This document shows, piece after piece, positions 18,334 to 27,507 of a DNA stretch of 64,000 nt. Each line of letters starts with the position of its first letter. Position 1 is the first letter of the stretch. The DNA comes from Alcanivorax profundi. Lineage in GTDB: Bacteria; Pseudomonadota; Gammaproteobacteria; Pseudomonadales; Alcanivoracaceae. Location: assembly GCF_003597125.1 (NCBI RefSeq), contig NZ_QYYA01000001.1, forward strand, positions 62,001 through 126,000. The letters are read 5' to 3'. A program made the position numbers and the translations under genes. The notes beneath the pieces are model-generated. The model was not told the origin of the DNA. It worked only from the letters and a program-made list of their open reading frames with translations, and ran no database searches.

Positions 18334-19287
18334 ATGACACACAATGCCAAGATTCCCGTGGGTATCAGCGCTTGCCTACTGGGCATGGAAGTCCGCCATG
18401 ACAAGGGGCACAAACGCTCGCGGTACTGCACTGATGTGCTTTCCCGCTATTTTACTTTCCGCTCGCTCTGTCCAGAGATGGGGGCGGGCATGAGCGCTCC
18501 GCGTAAAGCCATGCATTTGACCGAAGAGGGCGGTGTGGTACGCATGGAAACCACCGACGGCAAGCGTGACGTAACGCCGTTAATGAACGACTTCATTCAA
18601 CGTTCGGTGCCCGAACTGTCATCACTGAGAGGGTTTATTCTCACGGCCAAGTCGCCCAGTTGCGGAATGGAACGGATTCGGCACTACACACCTGAGGGTA
18701 ATGTCTTGCATCGCGACGGTGAGGGGTTGTTTGCTGCTGCGCTGAAGCGGGAATACCCCCTGATGCCGCTGGAAGAAGCGGGACGTTTGAATGATGATGC
18801 CTTGCGTGAGAACTTTATCGAGCGGGTTTTTCTCTATGATGACTGGTGTCAGATGGTGGAAGCCGGCCTTACTCCCAAGGGACTGATCGAGTTTCACAGC
18901 CGCCACAAATTCCAGTTACTTGCACATTGTCAGAAAACTTACCGCCGCCTCGGCCCTTTGCTGGCAGATCTGAAAAGTGGATCTCTGGAGGCCATTGCCG
19001 AGGAGTATATCGATGGGGTGATGCTGGCGATGAAAAAACAGGTTTCCCGTGGTGCTCATGTCAACACACTTCAGCACCTGACCGGTTTTCTGCGCGAGGA
19101 TCTAAGCCAGGAAGATCGCACCCATATCAACGATCAGATTCAGGCCTATTTGCGTGAAGAGGTGCCTCTGGTGGTGCCTATGACGCTATTGCGTGGTGCG
19201 TTGCGTAAAGTGCACCTCCCCTACGTTAATGCCCAGCGATATCTGACCCCTTACCCGGATGCGCTGGGATTGAGGAATCGGGTATGA
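18334..19287 (+). CDS. rudS: RudS-like tRNA 4-thiouridine desulfidase (TudS/DUF523 plus DUF1722)
   Basis: A 317-residue two-domain protein. The N-terminal DUF523/TudS domain has three cysteines placed as in the [4Fe-4S] thiouracil desulfidase TudS: Cys14 (SACLLG), Cys46 (SLCPEMG) and Cys110 (SPSCGME). The C-terminal part from about 190 (KFQLLAHCQKTYRRLG) is DUF1722. TudS-DUF1722 fusions named RudS remove sulfur from s4U8 in tRNA. s4U absorbs near-UV and crosslinks, so its removal next to a photolyase gene makes sense as a light response. It heads the operon; its last 4 bp overlap the regulator gene. Confidence 0.75.
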   Translation: MTHNAKIPVGISACLLGMEVRHDKGHKRSRYCTDVLSRYFTFRSLCPEMGAGMSAPRKAMHLTEEGGVVRMETTDGKRDVTPLMNDFIQRSVPELSSLRGFILTAKSPSCGMERIRHYTPEGNVLHRDGEGLFAAALKREYPLMPLEEAGRLNDDALRENFIERVFLYDDWCQMVEAGLTPKGLIEFHSRHKFQLLAHCQKTYRRLGPLLADLKSGSLEAIAEEYIDGVMLAMKKQVSRGAHVNTLQHLTGFLREDLSQEDRTHINDQIQAYLREEVPLVVPMTLLRGALRKVHLPYVNAQRYLTPYPDALGLRNRV

Positions 19288-20195
19288 CTGCAGCTGAGTC
19301 CATGCCCAAGCCGCCCCTGACCATTCAGGGAGTCAGTGAGCTATGTGGTGTCAATGCGGTCACCTTGCGAGCCTGGGAGCGTCGATATGGGCTGATAGAG
19401 CCCGAACGCACCGCAAAAGGACATCGCCGTTACAACGCGGCTCAGGTGGAGAAGATCCAGACCATTGTGCAGTGGCTAAACAAGGGCGTGCCGATACGTC
19501 AGGTCAGGGATCTCATCGACAGTCAGGATCATGCTTTTTGGTCTGAGGTCATTCCAGCCGGCAAGGTTGACGGCAGCAGAAGCAATGTCTGGCAAGCCGC
19601 TCACCGTGAGGTGCTCGCAGCCCTGCAGGGCTTGAATGGGCGCCGTGTTGAACAATGCCTGAACCGCTTGCTTCGTGATTATGGACACGATGCGGTTATC
19701 TCACATCTGACAGACCCTGTGCGGCAACAGCTGGCTGCATCGGCACCTATGGCGGTTCAACGGGCTTTGTTTGATAGTGTGCTGACACAGAAGTGGTCCG
19801 CACGCGCCTTGTCGCTGATGCCGGGTAGGCGTGAGCCGGGCTGGATGGTGGTGCCCTTGGGGAATCCCCTCGACGCACTGGAGTTGGCTATGGTGATGTC
19901 GTCACCCCTGTGGTGTCTGTCTCAACCGGTTGCAGTGGAGGCATTGACTCAACAAGTTATGGCCCGAGAGGGTTGTGGGGTGTTGTGGGTCGTGGATGCC
20001 ATGCCTACCGCGGCACAACGCGATAAATGGTTACCATCGGAACCGCTCCCTTTTCCCGCTGCCGCCTGGGGCCCGCTCGCTAGCAGGTTGATGCCAGAGA
20101 CGATGATCTTGAACGGTTTACGTGGCCAGCTTGCAAGCCAGTTGCCGACGTTGGGCGACGGGATGAATCATCGCCAGACGGAGCGTTTTGCATGA
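19284..20195 (+). CDS. litR: MerR-family regulator, class II LitR-like
   Basis: A 303-residue protein with a MerR winged helix at about 13-78 (QGVSELCGVNAVTLRAWERR, then YGLIEPERTAKGHRRYN). The C-terminal 200 residues have the length of a CarH-like sensory region, but I find no DxHxxG cobalamin motif, so it should not bind B12 as CarH does. Class II LitR of Pseudomonas putida has this form and represses photolyase, a furan fatty acid methylase and other light-induced genes. Overlaps rudS and phrB by 4 bp each, so it is probably autoregulated with its targets. Confidence 0.7.
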   Translation: MTAAESMPKPPLTIQGVSELCGVNAVTLRAWERRYGLIEPERTAKGHRRYNAAQVEKIQTIVQWLNKGVPIRQVRDLIDSQDHAFWSEVIPAGKVDGSRSNVWQAAHREVLAALQGLNGRRVEQCLNRLLRDYGHDAVISHLTDPVRQQLAASAPMAVQRALFDSVLTQKWSARALSLMPGRREPGWMVVPLGNPLDALELAMVMSSPLWCLSQPVAVEALTQQVMAREGCGVLWVVDAMPTAAQRDKWLPSEPLPFPAAAWGPLASRLMPETMILNGLRGQLASQLPTLGDGMNHRQTERFA

Positions 20196-21637
20196 ATCTT
20201 GTCTGGTTTCGTAACGATCTTCGCGTTCACGCGCACCGCCCCTTACAGCAGGCGCTGTGCGCCGATGGGCCAGTCAGCGCAGTTTATTTTCTCTGCGAAA
20301 AACAATGGGAAAGTCATCAGGTGGCGCCGCTACGTCGCTGGTATGTCCTGCATAGTCTTCTTGAACTTGGCGAACAACTGGCAGCGTTGGGTGTCCCGCT
20401 GGACGTGGTTGATGCAGCTACATTTGAGGCTGTTCCTTCGCTATTGACCCGGCAAGTACGTGACAAGGAGGTGCGGCAGATCTTTTGTAGCCGCGAATAT
20501 CCTCTGAATGAACGACGCCGTGACGAAGCTGTTGCCAGTGCCATGGCTGAGTTGGGAGTGACCATCAGTGGAGTCGATGATGGTGTGCTGGTCCCGCCAA
20601 GAGCTCTGAGGACGGGAAAGGGTACGCCCTATACGGTTTTTGGCGCCTACAAACGCCGCTGGGATGCATGGCTGGATACCCATTTCGAGGCGCCTGCATT
20701 GGTGGACGTAGAAGGCGTCAGTCACCCAACGGATTTCCCCGGGCGGGCGGCGGTAGAGCGCGCCCTTGGTAGACTGCAGGTGTCACCATCGCTCACAGAA
20801 CAATGGCGGCCCGGTGAGCAGTCAGCCCGTGAACAGCTTGATCGTTTCGTCTCCCACCAACTGGCCCGCTACCAAAAACAGCGTGACTTTCCCGCGTTGT
20901 CGGCAACAAGCGGGTTATCGGCAGCGCTTTCCGCCGGCACCTTGTCCGTGGCGAGTTGTTATCAGGCTGCTCGTGAAGCGATGGCAGATGCCGGTGCGCG
21001 TGAAGGTGCAGCATGCTGGATAGGTGAACTGGCCTGGCGAGACTTCTATCGCCAGATCATTGCCCAGTTTCCCAGGCTTAGTTATGGCGGCGCGTTCCGA
21101 CGCGAAACCGAATGGCTGCAATGGCGTGATGACGATGATCTTTTTGACGCCTGGTGTGAAGGCAGAACCGGTTATCCCCTGGTTGATGCCGCCATGCGTC
21201 AATTGGTGGCGACGGGATGGATGCATAACCGTTTGCGTATGGTGACGGCCATGTTTTTGAGCAAACATCTGTGGCTTGACTGGCGTCGTGGGGAAGCATT
21301 TTTTATGACACATCTGATCGATGGGGATATTGCGGCCAACAACGGCGGTTGGCAGTGGAGTGCTTCCTCAGGCACCGATGCCGTGCCGTACTTTCGTGTG
21401 TTCAACCCGATCCGGCAGAGTCAGCGGTTTGACCCGCAAGGGGAATTTATCGCCCGTTGGGTGCCTGAGCTGAAGCATCTCGACAACAAGACTATCCACG
21501 AACCCTGGAAACAACCTCTTCTGGCAGGGGAGTACCCTGCGCCCATTGTGCCCCATCAGGGCGTCCGTGAAGCGGTTACCGAGGCGTTCAAGAACGCAAA
21601 AAAAATGTATGACGAGCAAGGGAGTGCGCAACAGTGA
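20192..21637 (+). CDS. phrB: deoxyribodipyrimidine photolyase
   Basis: A 481-residue class I CPD photolyase. The antenna domain begins MNLVWFRNDLRVHAHRPL, and the FAD domain contains WMHNRLRMVTAMFLSKHL and DGDIAANNGGWQWSASSGTD, the signature that holds FADH- and the repair tryptophans. It uses blue light to split cyclobutane pyrimidine dimers. ATGA overlaps on both sides tie it to the regulator and the flavin oxidoreductase. A cryptochrome of the Cry-DASH type is unlikely given the conserved repair motifs. Confidence 0.95.
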   Translation: MNLVWFRNDLRVHAHRPLQQALCADGPVSAVYFLCEKQWESHQVAPLRRWYVLHSLLELGEQLAALGVPLDVVDAATFEAVPSLLTRQVRDKEVRQIFCSREYPLNERRRDEAVASAMAELGVTISGVDDGVLVPPRALRTGKGTPYTVFGAYKRRWDAWLDTHFEAPALVDVEGVSHPTDFPGRAAVERALGRLQVSPSLTEQWRPGEQSAREQLDRFVSHQLARYQKQRDFPALSATSGLSAALSAGTLSVASCYQAAREAMADAGAREGAACWIGELAWRDFYRQIIAQFPRLSYGGAFRRETEWLQWRDDDDLFDAWCEGRTGYPLVDAAMRQLVATGWMHNRLRMVTAMFLSKHLWLDWRRGEAFFMTHLIDGDIAANNGGWQWSASSGTDAVPYFRVFNPIRQSQRFDPQGEFIARWVPELKHLDNKTIHEPWKQPLLAGEYPAPIVPHQGVREAVTEAFKNAKKMYDEQGSAQQ

Positions 21638-22890
21638 AGCAACGCATTGCAGTTGTCGGAGGGGGGATCAGCGGACTTACTGCTGCCTGGTATCTGTCGA
21701 AGAACCATGACGTGGAATTGTTCGAGGCAGGAGAGGAATTGGGTGGTCATACCTGTACTGTCCCGGTCTCAAGGCCTCATGGGCAGTATTCCATTGATAT
21801 GGGGTTCATCGTTTTCAACGACCGCACCTACCCGAATTTTGAAAGACTGTTGCAGGCGCTGGCACTACAAGGTCAACCCACCTCGATGGGCTTTGCTGTC
21901 AGCGATCAGCACAATGGACTGGAGTACTGCGGGGATGGGCTGGGAGGAGTGTTTGCCCGTAAACGAAATTGGCTGAGTCCCGCCCACTGGCGTTTTGTCG
22001 CCGAGATCCTGCGTTTCAACCGGGAAGCTCCTGGCTTGTTAAATGATCCTGGGGCTGATATGCCCCTGGGAGAATATCTTGACCGTCACGGCTATAGTGA
22101 ACGTTTCCGACGAGATTATGTATTGGCCATGGGCGGGGCTATCTGGTCCTGCTCGTTATCGCAGATGGAAGCGTTTCCTGCTCGCTTCTTTATTCGTTTT
22201 TTTGATCATCATGGGTTGTTGGCACTGAAGGATCGACCGCAATGGTATGTAGTGCCAGGTGGTTCAAGCGAGTACGTAGCTCGCCTGGCGAAAAACATCC
22301 AGGCACGCCTTCATGTCTCGAGCCCGGTGACTCGCGTAGAGCGTAACGATCAGGAGGTGAGGGTACATACGGGCGGCGAGATCAAAGTATTCGACCAGAT
22401 TGTTTTTGCTTGTCACAGTGATCAGATTTTACCGCTCCTGGCTGATCCTGATGACCGTGAGCAAGCCGCTCTGCCGGTGCTGGAGTATCAGGGTAATGAA
22501 GTGGTCCTGCACACCGATATCCGGTTGCTGCCCAAACGTCAGCGAGTCTGGTCGAGCTGGAATGCCTTGCTTGATGATACCCCACAGCAGCGGGTCCAGG
22601 TCACCTACAACATGAACATTCTCCAGGGAATCGATGCGCCGGAAACCTTCTGTGTCACCCTGAATGCCACTGACCGCATTGACCCTGACCGGATACTGGC
22701 AACCCGGCATTTTGCCCATCCTCTATTCACGCCAGATACTGAAAAAGCCAGAGATGTTCTTCTGAAAGGCAATGGCCATAACCGCACCTGGTATGCGGGA
22801 GCCTGGTGCAGAAACGGTTTTCATGAGGACGGTGTGGTATCGGCTCTCAATGTAGTGAAGGGTATAACAGGCTGTGGTGGTCCACTGTGA
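21634..22890 (+). CDS. FAD-dependent amine-oxidase-like oxidoreductase
   Basis: A 418-residue flavoprotein with an N-terminal dinucleotide fold (VVGGGISGLTAAWYL, then FEAGEELGGHTCTV) and a C-terminal flavin-contacting segment (WYAGAWCRNGFHEDGVVSALN). It belongs to the NAD(P)-binding Rossmann/amine oxidase group found next to DUF1365 and CFA-like genes in many proteobacteria. In Rhodobacter a homologous gene in the singlet-oxygen regulon takes part in making methylated or furan fatty acids, so oxidation of a lipid acyl chain is a reasonable guess. It overlaps phrB and the DUF1365 gene by 4 bp each. Confidence 0.8.
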   Translation: MKQRIAVVGGGISGLTAAWYLSKNHDVELFEAGEELGGHTCTVPVSRPHGQYSIDMGFIVFNDRTYPNFERLLQALALQGQPTSMGFAVSDQHNGLEYCGDGLGGVFARKRNWLSPAHWRFVAEILRFNREAPGLLNDPGADMPLGEYLDRHGYSERFRRDYVLAMGGAIWSCSLSQMEAFPARFFIRFFDHHGLLALKDRPQWYVVPGGSSEYVARLAKNIQARLHVSSPVTRVERNDQEVRVHTGGEIKVFDQIVFACHSDQILPLLADPDDREQAALPVLEYQGNEVVLHTDIRLLPKRQRVWSSWNALLDDTPQQRVQVTYNMNILQGIDAPETFCVTLNATDRIDPDRILATRHFAHPLFTPDTEKARDVLLKGNGHNRTWYAGAWCRNGFHEDGVVSALNVVKGITGCGGPL

Positions 22891-23633
22891 TTCGCCATGC
22901 CATTGCCAGTGGTAAGGTCTGGCATCGCCGTCACCAGCCGTTTGTTCACGCGTTCGCGTATCCGATGTGGTTGGTGTGGTGTGATATTGCGGACATTCCT
23001 TCGCTACTTTCGCGTCATTGGCTATGGGGACGGCGCTGGCGCCCTGTCGTTTATCGGGACTCAGATTTTGTGGATCCCAGTGATCGCCCTCTTGCCGACA
23101 AGGTAAAAGAAAAAGTTAAGGAACAGGGGCTCGATTGGGGTAGCGGGCGGATCATTATGCTTGGGCAGTGGCGAACCTTTGGTTCCCTGTTCAACCCTCT
23201 TGTCCTGTATCTGCATTTCGCCGAGGGGGAAGAGCAACCAGATAGTCTCCTGGCCGAGGTCCAGAACACCCCGTGGAATGAACGGCATTTCTATGCGGCA
23301 AGGTTAAAGCATTGCGAGGACGGTAGCCTTCAGGCCGATCACTCAAAAGATTTTCATGTGTCACCTTTTTTACCCATGGAGCTTCAGTATCACTGGCGTC
23401 TTCACGTGACCTTACCTTCACTGAGAATAATCTTGGAGGATAAAGATGCTGGTCAGACAGTCTTTACTGCCGGTCTCGACCTGGCGCTGGCCAATGCCGC
23501 GCCCGGTGAAATGAACCGTGTTATCTGGCGCTTTGGACCTCGTGGGATCGCAACCGTGCGGGGCATCTACTGGCAGGCCTTGCGTCTTTGGCGCAAAGGG
23601 GCTGTGTTTTATTCTCACCCTGACAAAAACTGA
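22887..23633 (+). CDS. DUF1365 family protein
   Basis: A 248-residue protein starting at a GTG that overlaps the previous stop (GTGA). Family features are GKVWHRRHQPFVHAFAYPMW at the N-terminus, MLGQWRTFGSLFNPLVLYL in the middle and HVSPFLPMELQYHWRL later. DUF1365 has no established reaction; it almost always sits between the flavin oxidoreductase and a CFA-like methyltransferase, so it probably acts on the same lipid. No membrane helix is evident. Confidence 0.85.
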   Translation: MIRHAIASGKVWHRRHQPFVHAFAYPMWLVWCDIADIPSLLSRHWLWGRRWRPVVYRDSDFVDPSDRPLADKVKEKVKEQGLDWGSGRIIMLGQWRTFGSLFNPLVLYLHFAEGEEQPDSLLAEVQNTPWNERHFYAARLKHCEDGSLQADHSKDFHVSPFLPMELQYHWRLHVTLPSLRIILEDKDAGQTVFTAGLDLALANAAPGEMNRVIWRFGPRGIATVRGIYWQALRLWRKGAVFYSHPDKN

Positions 23634-23706
23634 TACTGAAAGTTGAATGTCTTTCCAGGATTGCAGGGTTGACAGGTGCAAAGGGAACAAAGGAAAAGGA
23701 GAAAAA

Positions 23707-24966
23707 ATGCAGACCAGTGAAAAGGTAAATCATCCTCTCACATCATCACGGCAGGGCGTGTCAGGGTTGTCTGGTGTTGCTCGCAGGCTGGTGTTGCAAC
23801 GGCTAAACAGTCTCCCCTTTGGTTGGCTTCGCATCGAGGAGCCGGATGGCAACACCGTTCATGTTGGGCAGCGCGGCACCGGACCCGATGGGGGGGTGAT
23901 CGTGCTCAACGATTGGCGTACTTATTCCATGATGATGAGCGGAGGAGCTCTGGGGGCCGCAGAGGCCTTTATGGAAAAGTGCTGGGATAGCCCTGACCTG
24001 GTGAGAGTCGTTCGCTATTTCGCTGCTAACATCGACGCCATGCAATCATTTGAAGGAGGCCTTGCAAGGTTATCGAAACCCGCTTTGGCCTTGTTGCATC
24101 GCCACAACCGCAATTCGCTGCAGGGTTCGCGTCGGAATATTGCTGCTCATTATGATTTGGGTAACGATTTTTTTGCGCTGTTTCTCGACCGTACCATGAT
24201 GTACTCCAGCGCCATATTCCCCTCCCCGGAGACTCCCCTTGAGGATGCTTCGGAGTACAAAATGGAACGGATCTGTCAGCGGCTTGAACTACAGCCGGGC
24301 ATGGAAGTACTGGAAGTCGGTACAGGCTGGGGAGGGCTGGCGATACACGCGGCCCGTCACCATGGTGTCCAGGTAACGACCACTACCATTTCCCGTGAGC
24401 AGGCTCGTTATGCCCGTGAACAGGTGGCCAGCGCGGGGCTTGCAGATCGTATTACTGTGTTGGAGCAGGATTATCGCGAGCTGGAGGGGCAATACGATCG
24501 TGTGGTCTCGGTGGAAATGATTGAAGCGGTGGGCGCTGAGTACCTGCCGGGCTATTTCCGGATGCTGGGCGAACGCCTCAAGCCGGATGGCAAAATGCTG
24601 CTGCAAGCCATCACCGTCCCTGATCAGCGTTTTGATCATGCCAGGCGCCAAGTAGATTTCATCAAGCGGTATATTTTCCCCGGAGGATTTCTTCCCAGCG
24701 TGTCAGTGATGCAGCATCACCTCACCCGGCAAACGTCCCTGGTGACAACGGAACTGGCGGATATAGGTATGGATTATGCCCGCACTCTGCATCATTGGCG
24801 GGAACGCTTCCTTGCGGCTTTGCCGGACATTCGGGCGCTGGGATTCGATGAACGCTTTATTCGCATGTGGGAGTACTATTTCTGTTATTGCGAAGGTGCA
24901 TTTCTGGAGCGAGCCATCAGTACCGTCCACCTTGTGGCAGTGGGGCCGCAATGGCGAGGCCGCTGA
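23707..24966 (+). CDS. cyclopropane-fatty-acyl-phospholipid synthase family methyltransferase (CFA/UfaM-like)
   Basis: A 419-residue SAM-dependent enzyme. A long N-terminal lipid-binding region is followed by HYDLGNDFFALFLD, MMYSSAIF, the SAM motif LEVGTGWGGLAIHAA and VSVEMIEAVG, all typical of CFA synthases. The operon setting with a flavin oxidoreductase, DUF1365 and photolyase matches the UfaM subgroup, which methylates unsaturated acyl chains on the way to furan fatty acids, singlet-oxygen scavengers. I chose ATG 23707 because AAGGAGAAAAA precedes it. The 73-bp gap is the only real gap in the operon. A terminator follows. Confidence 0.82.
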   Translation: MQTSEKVNHPLTSSRQGVSGLSGVARRLVLQRLNSLPFGWLRIEEPDGNTVHVGQRGTGPDGGVIVLNDWRTYSMMMSGGALGAAEAFMEKCWDSPDLVRVVRYFAANIDAMQSFEGGLARLSKPALALLHRHNRNSLQGSRRNIAAHYDLGNDFFALFLDRTMMYSSAIFPSPETPLEDASEYKMERICQRLELQPGMEVLEVGTGWGGLAIHAARHHGVQVTTTTISREQARYAREQVASAGLADRITVLEQDYRELEGQYDRVVSVEMIEAVGAEYLPGYFRMLGERLKPDGKMLLQAITVPDQRFDHARRQVDFIKRYIFPGGFLPSVSVMQHHLTRQTSLVTTELADIGMDYARTLHHWRERFLAALPDIRALGFDERFIRMWEYYFCYCEGAFLERAISTVHLVAVGPQWRGR

Positions 24967-24993
24967 GTGTTCCTGTATCGTGGTTAACCATTG

Positions 24994-25020
24994 AAATGCG
25001 CTCTCTTCGAGCGCATTTTT
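24994..25020 (+). terminator. terminator of the photolyase operon
   Basis: AAATGCGCTC and GAGCGCATTT form a 10-bp stem with a 5-nt loop, and the right arm runs into T residues. Confidence 0.82.
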
Positions 25021-25162
25021 ATGAATATAAGGGGCATTCGCTAACGGGCGCATCTTTCCGTCAGCACCGTTGCGGCCACAATGTGGTATGATTCCCGCCT
25101 CAAATTTGGGTCATTTTCGCTAAGTTATTGATATCAGGGGAAAACCCCGGGCGGTGAGGCCG

Positions 25163-26212
25163 ATGACTGCAGAGGCACAGGCACTGGTACAAGCCCACCT
25201 GGCAAAGGTGGTGCAGGACGACACGCTCAGTGAAGAGCAGCGTTTGGCGTATCGTGAACGTATCAAGACATTGTTGCGTGAGCGCGATGCTGTGCTGGTG
25301 GCGCACTATTACACCGACCCGGAAATCCAGTCGCTGGCAGAAGAAACCGGTGGTTGTGTCTCCGATTCCCTGGAAATGGCCCGCTTCGGCAAGGATCATC
25401 CGGCGTCCACGTTGATTGTGGCCGGCGTGAAGTTCATGGGCGAAACCGCCAAGATCCTCAGCCCCGAAAAACGCGTCTTCATGCCGACCCTGGAAGCCAC
25501 CTGCTCGCTGGATATCGGCTGTCCGGAACAGGAATTCTCTGACTTTTGCGACCAGCACCCGGATCGTACCGTGGTGGTGTATGCCAACACTTCTGCGGCG
25601 GTGAAAGCCCGGGCAGACTGGGTGGTAACGTCTTCTATCGCCGTCGAGCTGATCGAGCATCTGGACCGTAACGGCGAGAAAATCCTGTGGGCGCCAGACA
25701 AGCATCTGGGCAGCTATGTGCGCGACAAGGCGGGTGCTGACGTGTTGTGCTGGGACGGAGCCTGCATCGTCCATGAAGAGTTCAAGGCCCAGGGCGTTCT
25801 GGACCTGAAAAAAGCCTACCCGGATGCGGCGGTGCTGGTGCATCCCGAATCACCGGCGTCGGTGGTAGAGATTGCCGATGTGGTAGGTTCCACTTCGCAG
25901 CTGATCAAGGCGGCCTGCGAGATGGATAACGATGCCTTCATCGTGGCCACCGACAAAGGCATCTTCTACAAGATGCAGCAGCTGGCCCCCGAGAAAACCT
26001 TCCTGGAAGCTCCTACCGCGGGTTCCGGTGCCACCTGCCGAAGCTGTGCCCACTGCCCATGGATGGCCATGAATGGCTTGCAAAACATGGTAGCGGTGCT
26101 GGAAGACGATAATGGTATGGGCCAGGAGATCTTTGTGGACCCGGTGCTGGCCGAAAAAGCCATGGTGCCGCTGAACCGAATGCTGGATTTTGGCCAGAGC
26201 CTGAAAAAATAG
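25163..26212 (+). CDS. nadA: quinolinate synthase NadA
   Basis: A 349-residue Fe-S enzyme. The three cluster cysteines lie in the family segments [23 protein letters not shown] and [14 protein letters not shown]. It condenses iminoaspartate with dihydroxyacetone phosphate in de novo NAD synthesis. Substrate residues are in [12 protein letters not shown] prefer ATG 25163, with GAGG upstream, to the GTG 9 bp before it. It is monocistronic here, between two clusters on the same strand. Confidence 0.95.
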   Translation: MTAEAQALVQAHLAKVVQDDTLSEEQRLAYRERIKTLLRERDAVLVAHYYTDPEIQSLAEETGGCVSDSLEMARFGKDHPASTLIVAGVKFMGETAKILSPEKRVFMPTLEATCSLDIGCPEQEFSDFCDQHPDRTVVVYANTSAAVKARADWVVTSSIAVELIEHLDRNGEKILWAPDKHLGSYVRDKAGADVLCWDGACIVHEEFKAQGVLDLKKAYPDAAVLVHPESPASVVEIADVVGSTSQLIKAACEMDNDAFIVATDKGIFYKMQQLAPEKTFLEAPTAGSGATCRSCAHCPWMAMNGLQNMVAVLEDDNGMGQEIFVDPVLAEKAMVPLNRMLDFGQSLKK

Positions 26213-26550
26213 GCTCATCGAGCAGTTGTGGAAAAGCCCGATTGACTGCTCCCTGCTGGCCGTAGGAGCGAATAACCGACGCTCCTGCGCACAGGCGTGC
26301 GCTCAGCCTATTCCCGGAAAGCCGCGATACCCCAAATAACCCTGCTTTTCAGTCTTTCCCGCTCGCTCCCTCATTGTTCGTCCTGGAGAGATGGTTCGTT
26401 CGAGATTGGCGATACCGGTTAGCCCCGGATGACGGGTGCTGGCAATGGGTTTTCTTCCTTCACGTAACCTTTGCGACACGGCGGCATCCAATTGGTAACC
26501 TGATGGCTACCAATGCATCACAACCCGAACCCATTCAGCCGTGAAGTCTT
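26213..26550. other. intergenic region with a REP-like hairpin
   Basis: No convincing gene. CGTAGGAGCG (26261-26270) and CGCTCCTGCG (26280-26289) form a 9-of-10 inverted repeat of the GTAGGAGCG class that is common as extragenic palindromes in Pseudomonas relatives; the same core recurs near 30441-30465 and 57741-57903. The rest (26300-26550) should hold the promoter of the arsS-like gene, but I see no clear hexamers. Confidence 0.5.
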
Positions 26551-27507
26551 ATGCAGGATACCCACGATTTACTGGTGCGCAGCACCACCGATTTTCCCGC
26601 CCTGCGACGCGAGACAACTCGCATCTTGCAGGTCAACCTTGGTTACCTGTGTAACCTCAGTTGTGTGCACTGTCATGTGAATGCCGGCCCCAGCCGTACT
26701 GAACTCATGGATCTTGCAACCATCGAGACGGTATTGGAGGTGATTCGTCAAAGGGGTATCCAGGTGCTGGACCTGACAGGTGGGGCACCGGAAATGAACC
26801 CGCATTTTCGTTATCTGGTGCGTGAAGCCCGGGCCATGGGGGTCGAGGTCATCGACCGTTGTAATCTCACTATCCTGCTCGAGGACGGCTATCAGGATCT
26901 TCCTGAGTTTCTGGCGGAGCAGCAGGTTCATGTTGTGGCATCGCTGCCCTGTTACCTCGAAGACAATGTCAACAAACAGCGTGGAAAGGGGGTATATCAG
27001 GGCAGCATGGAAGCGATTCGGCGGCTCAATGCGGTTGGCTATGGCGAGTCCTTGCTTCTGGATCTGGTATATAACCCAACGGGTCCCAGCTTGCCGCCTC
27101 CCCAGGCAATACTGGAGGCGGACTACAAACGCGAGTTAGCGGCCCGTTTCGGGCTACGTTTCAACAGTCTGCTGACCATTACCAATATGCCGATCAGCCG
27201 CTTCGGCGCGGTGTTACTTGCCCATGAGCAGTTCAACGACTACATGCAATTGCTCCGTGACAGCTTCAATCGGGATACCCTCTCGGCAGTGATGTGTCGC
27301 AACACCGTCAGCGTGGATTACCAGGGCTATCTATACGACTGCGATTTTAATCAGATGCTGCACATGCCCATGGGGCATCTGCCCTCACATCGTCATCTCT
27401 CATCACTGTTGGAGGAGGATGTGGAGGGTGAGGCAATTTATGTGGCAGACCATTGCTTTGGTTGCACTGCGGGCGCGGGTAGCAGCTGCGGGGGCGCGTT
27501 GGAGTGA
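26551..27507 (+). CDS. arsS: ArsS-like radical SAM/Cys-rich protein (arsenosugar pathway)
   Basis: A 318-residue radical SAM enzyme. The cluster motif is CNLSCVHC (Cys34, 38, 41), then GGAPEMNPHFRYLVR. The C-terminal half is the DUF3641 region with further cysteines (MCRNTVSVDYQGYLYDCDFNQ, DHCFGCTAGAGSSCGG), probably for a second cluster. ArsS transfers the adenosyl group of SAM to dimethylarsenic to form dimethylarsinoyl-5-deoxyadenosine, the arsenosugar precursor. It overlaps the glycosyltransferase gene by 4 bp (GTGA). No arsM methyltransferase is visible in the window. Confidence 0.82.
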   Translation: MQDTHDLLVRSTTDFPALRRETTRILQVNLGYLCNLSCVHCHVNAGPSRTELMDLATIETVLEVIRQRGIQVLDLTGGAPEMNPHFRYLVREARAMGVEVIDRCNLTILLEDGYQDLPEFLAEQQVHVVASLPCYLEDNVNKQRGKGVYQGSMEAIRRLNAVGYGESLLLDLVYNPTGPSLPPPQAILEADYKRELAARFGLRFNSLLTITNMPISRFGAVLLAHEQFNDYMQLLRDSFNRDTLSAVMCRNTVSVDYQGYLYDCDFNQMLHMPMGHLPSHRHLSSLLEEDVEGEAIYVADHCFGCTAGAGSSCGGALE

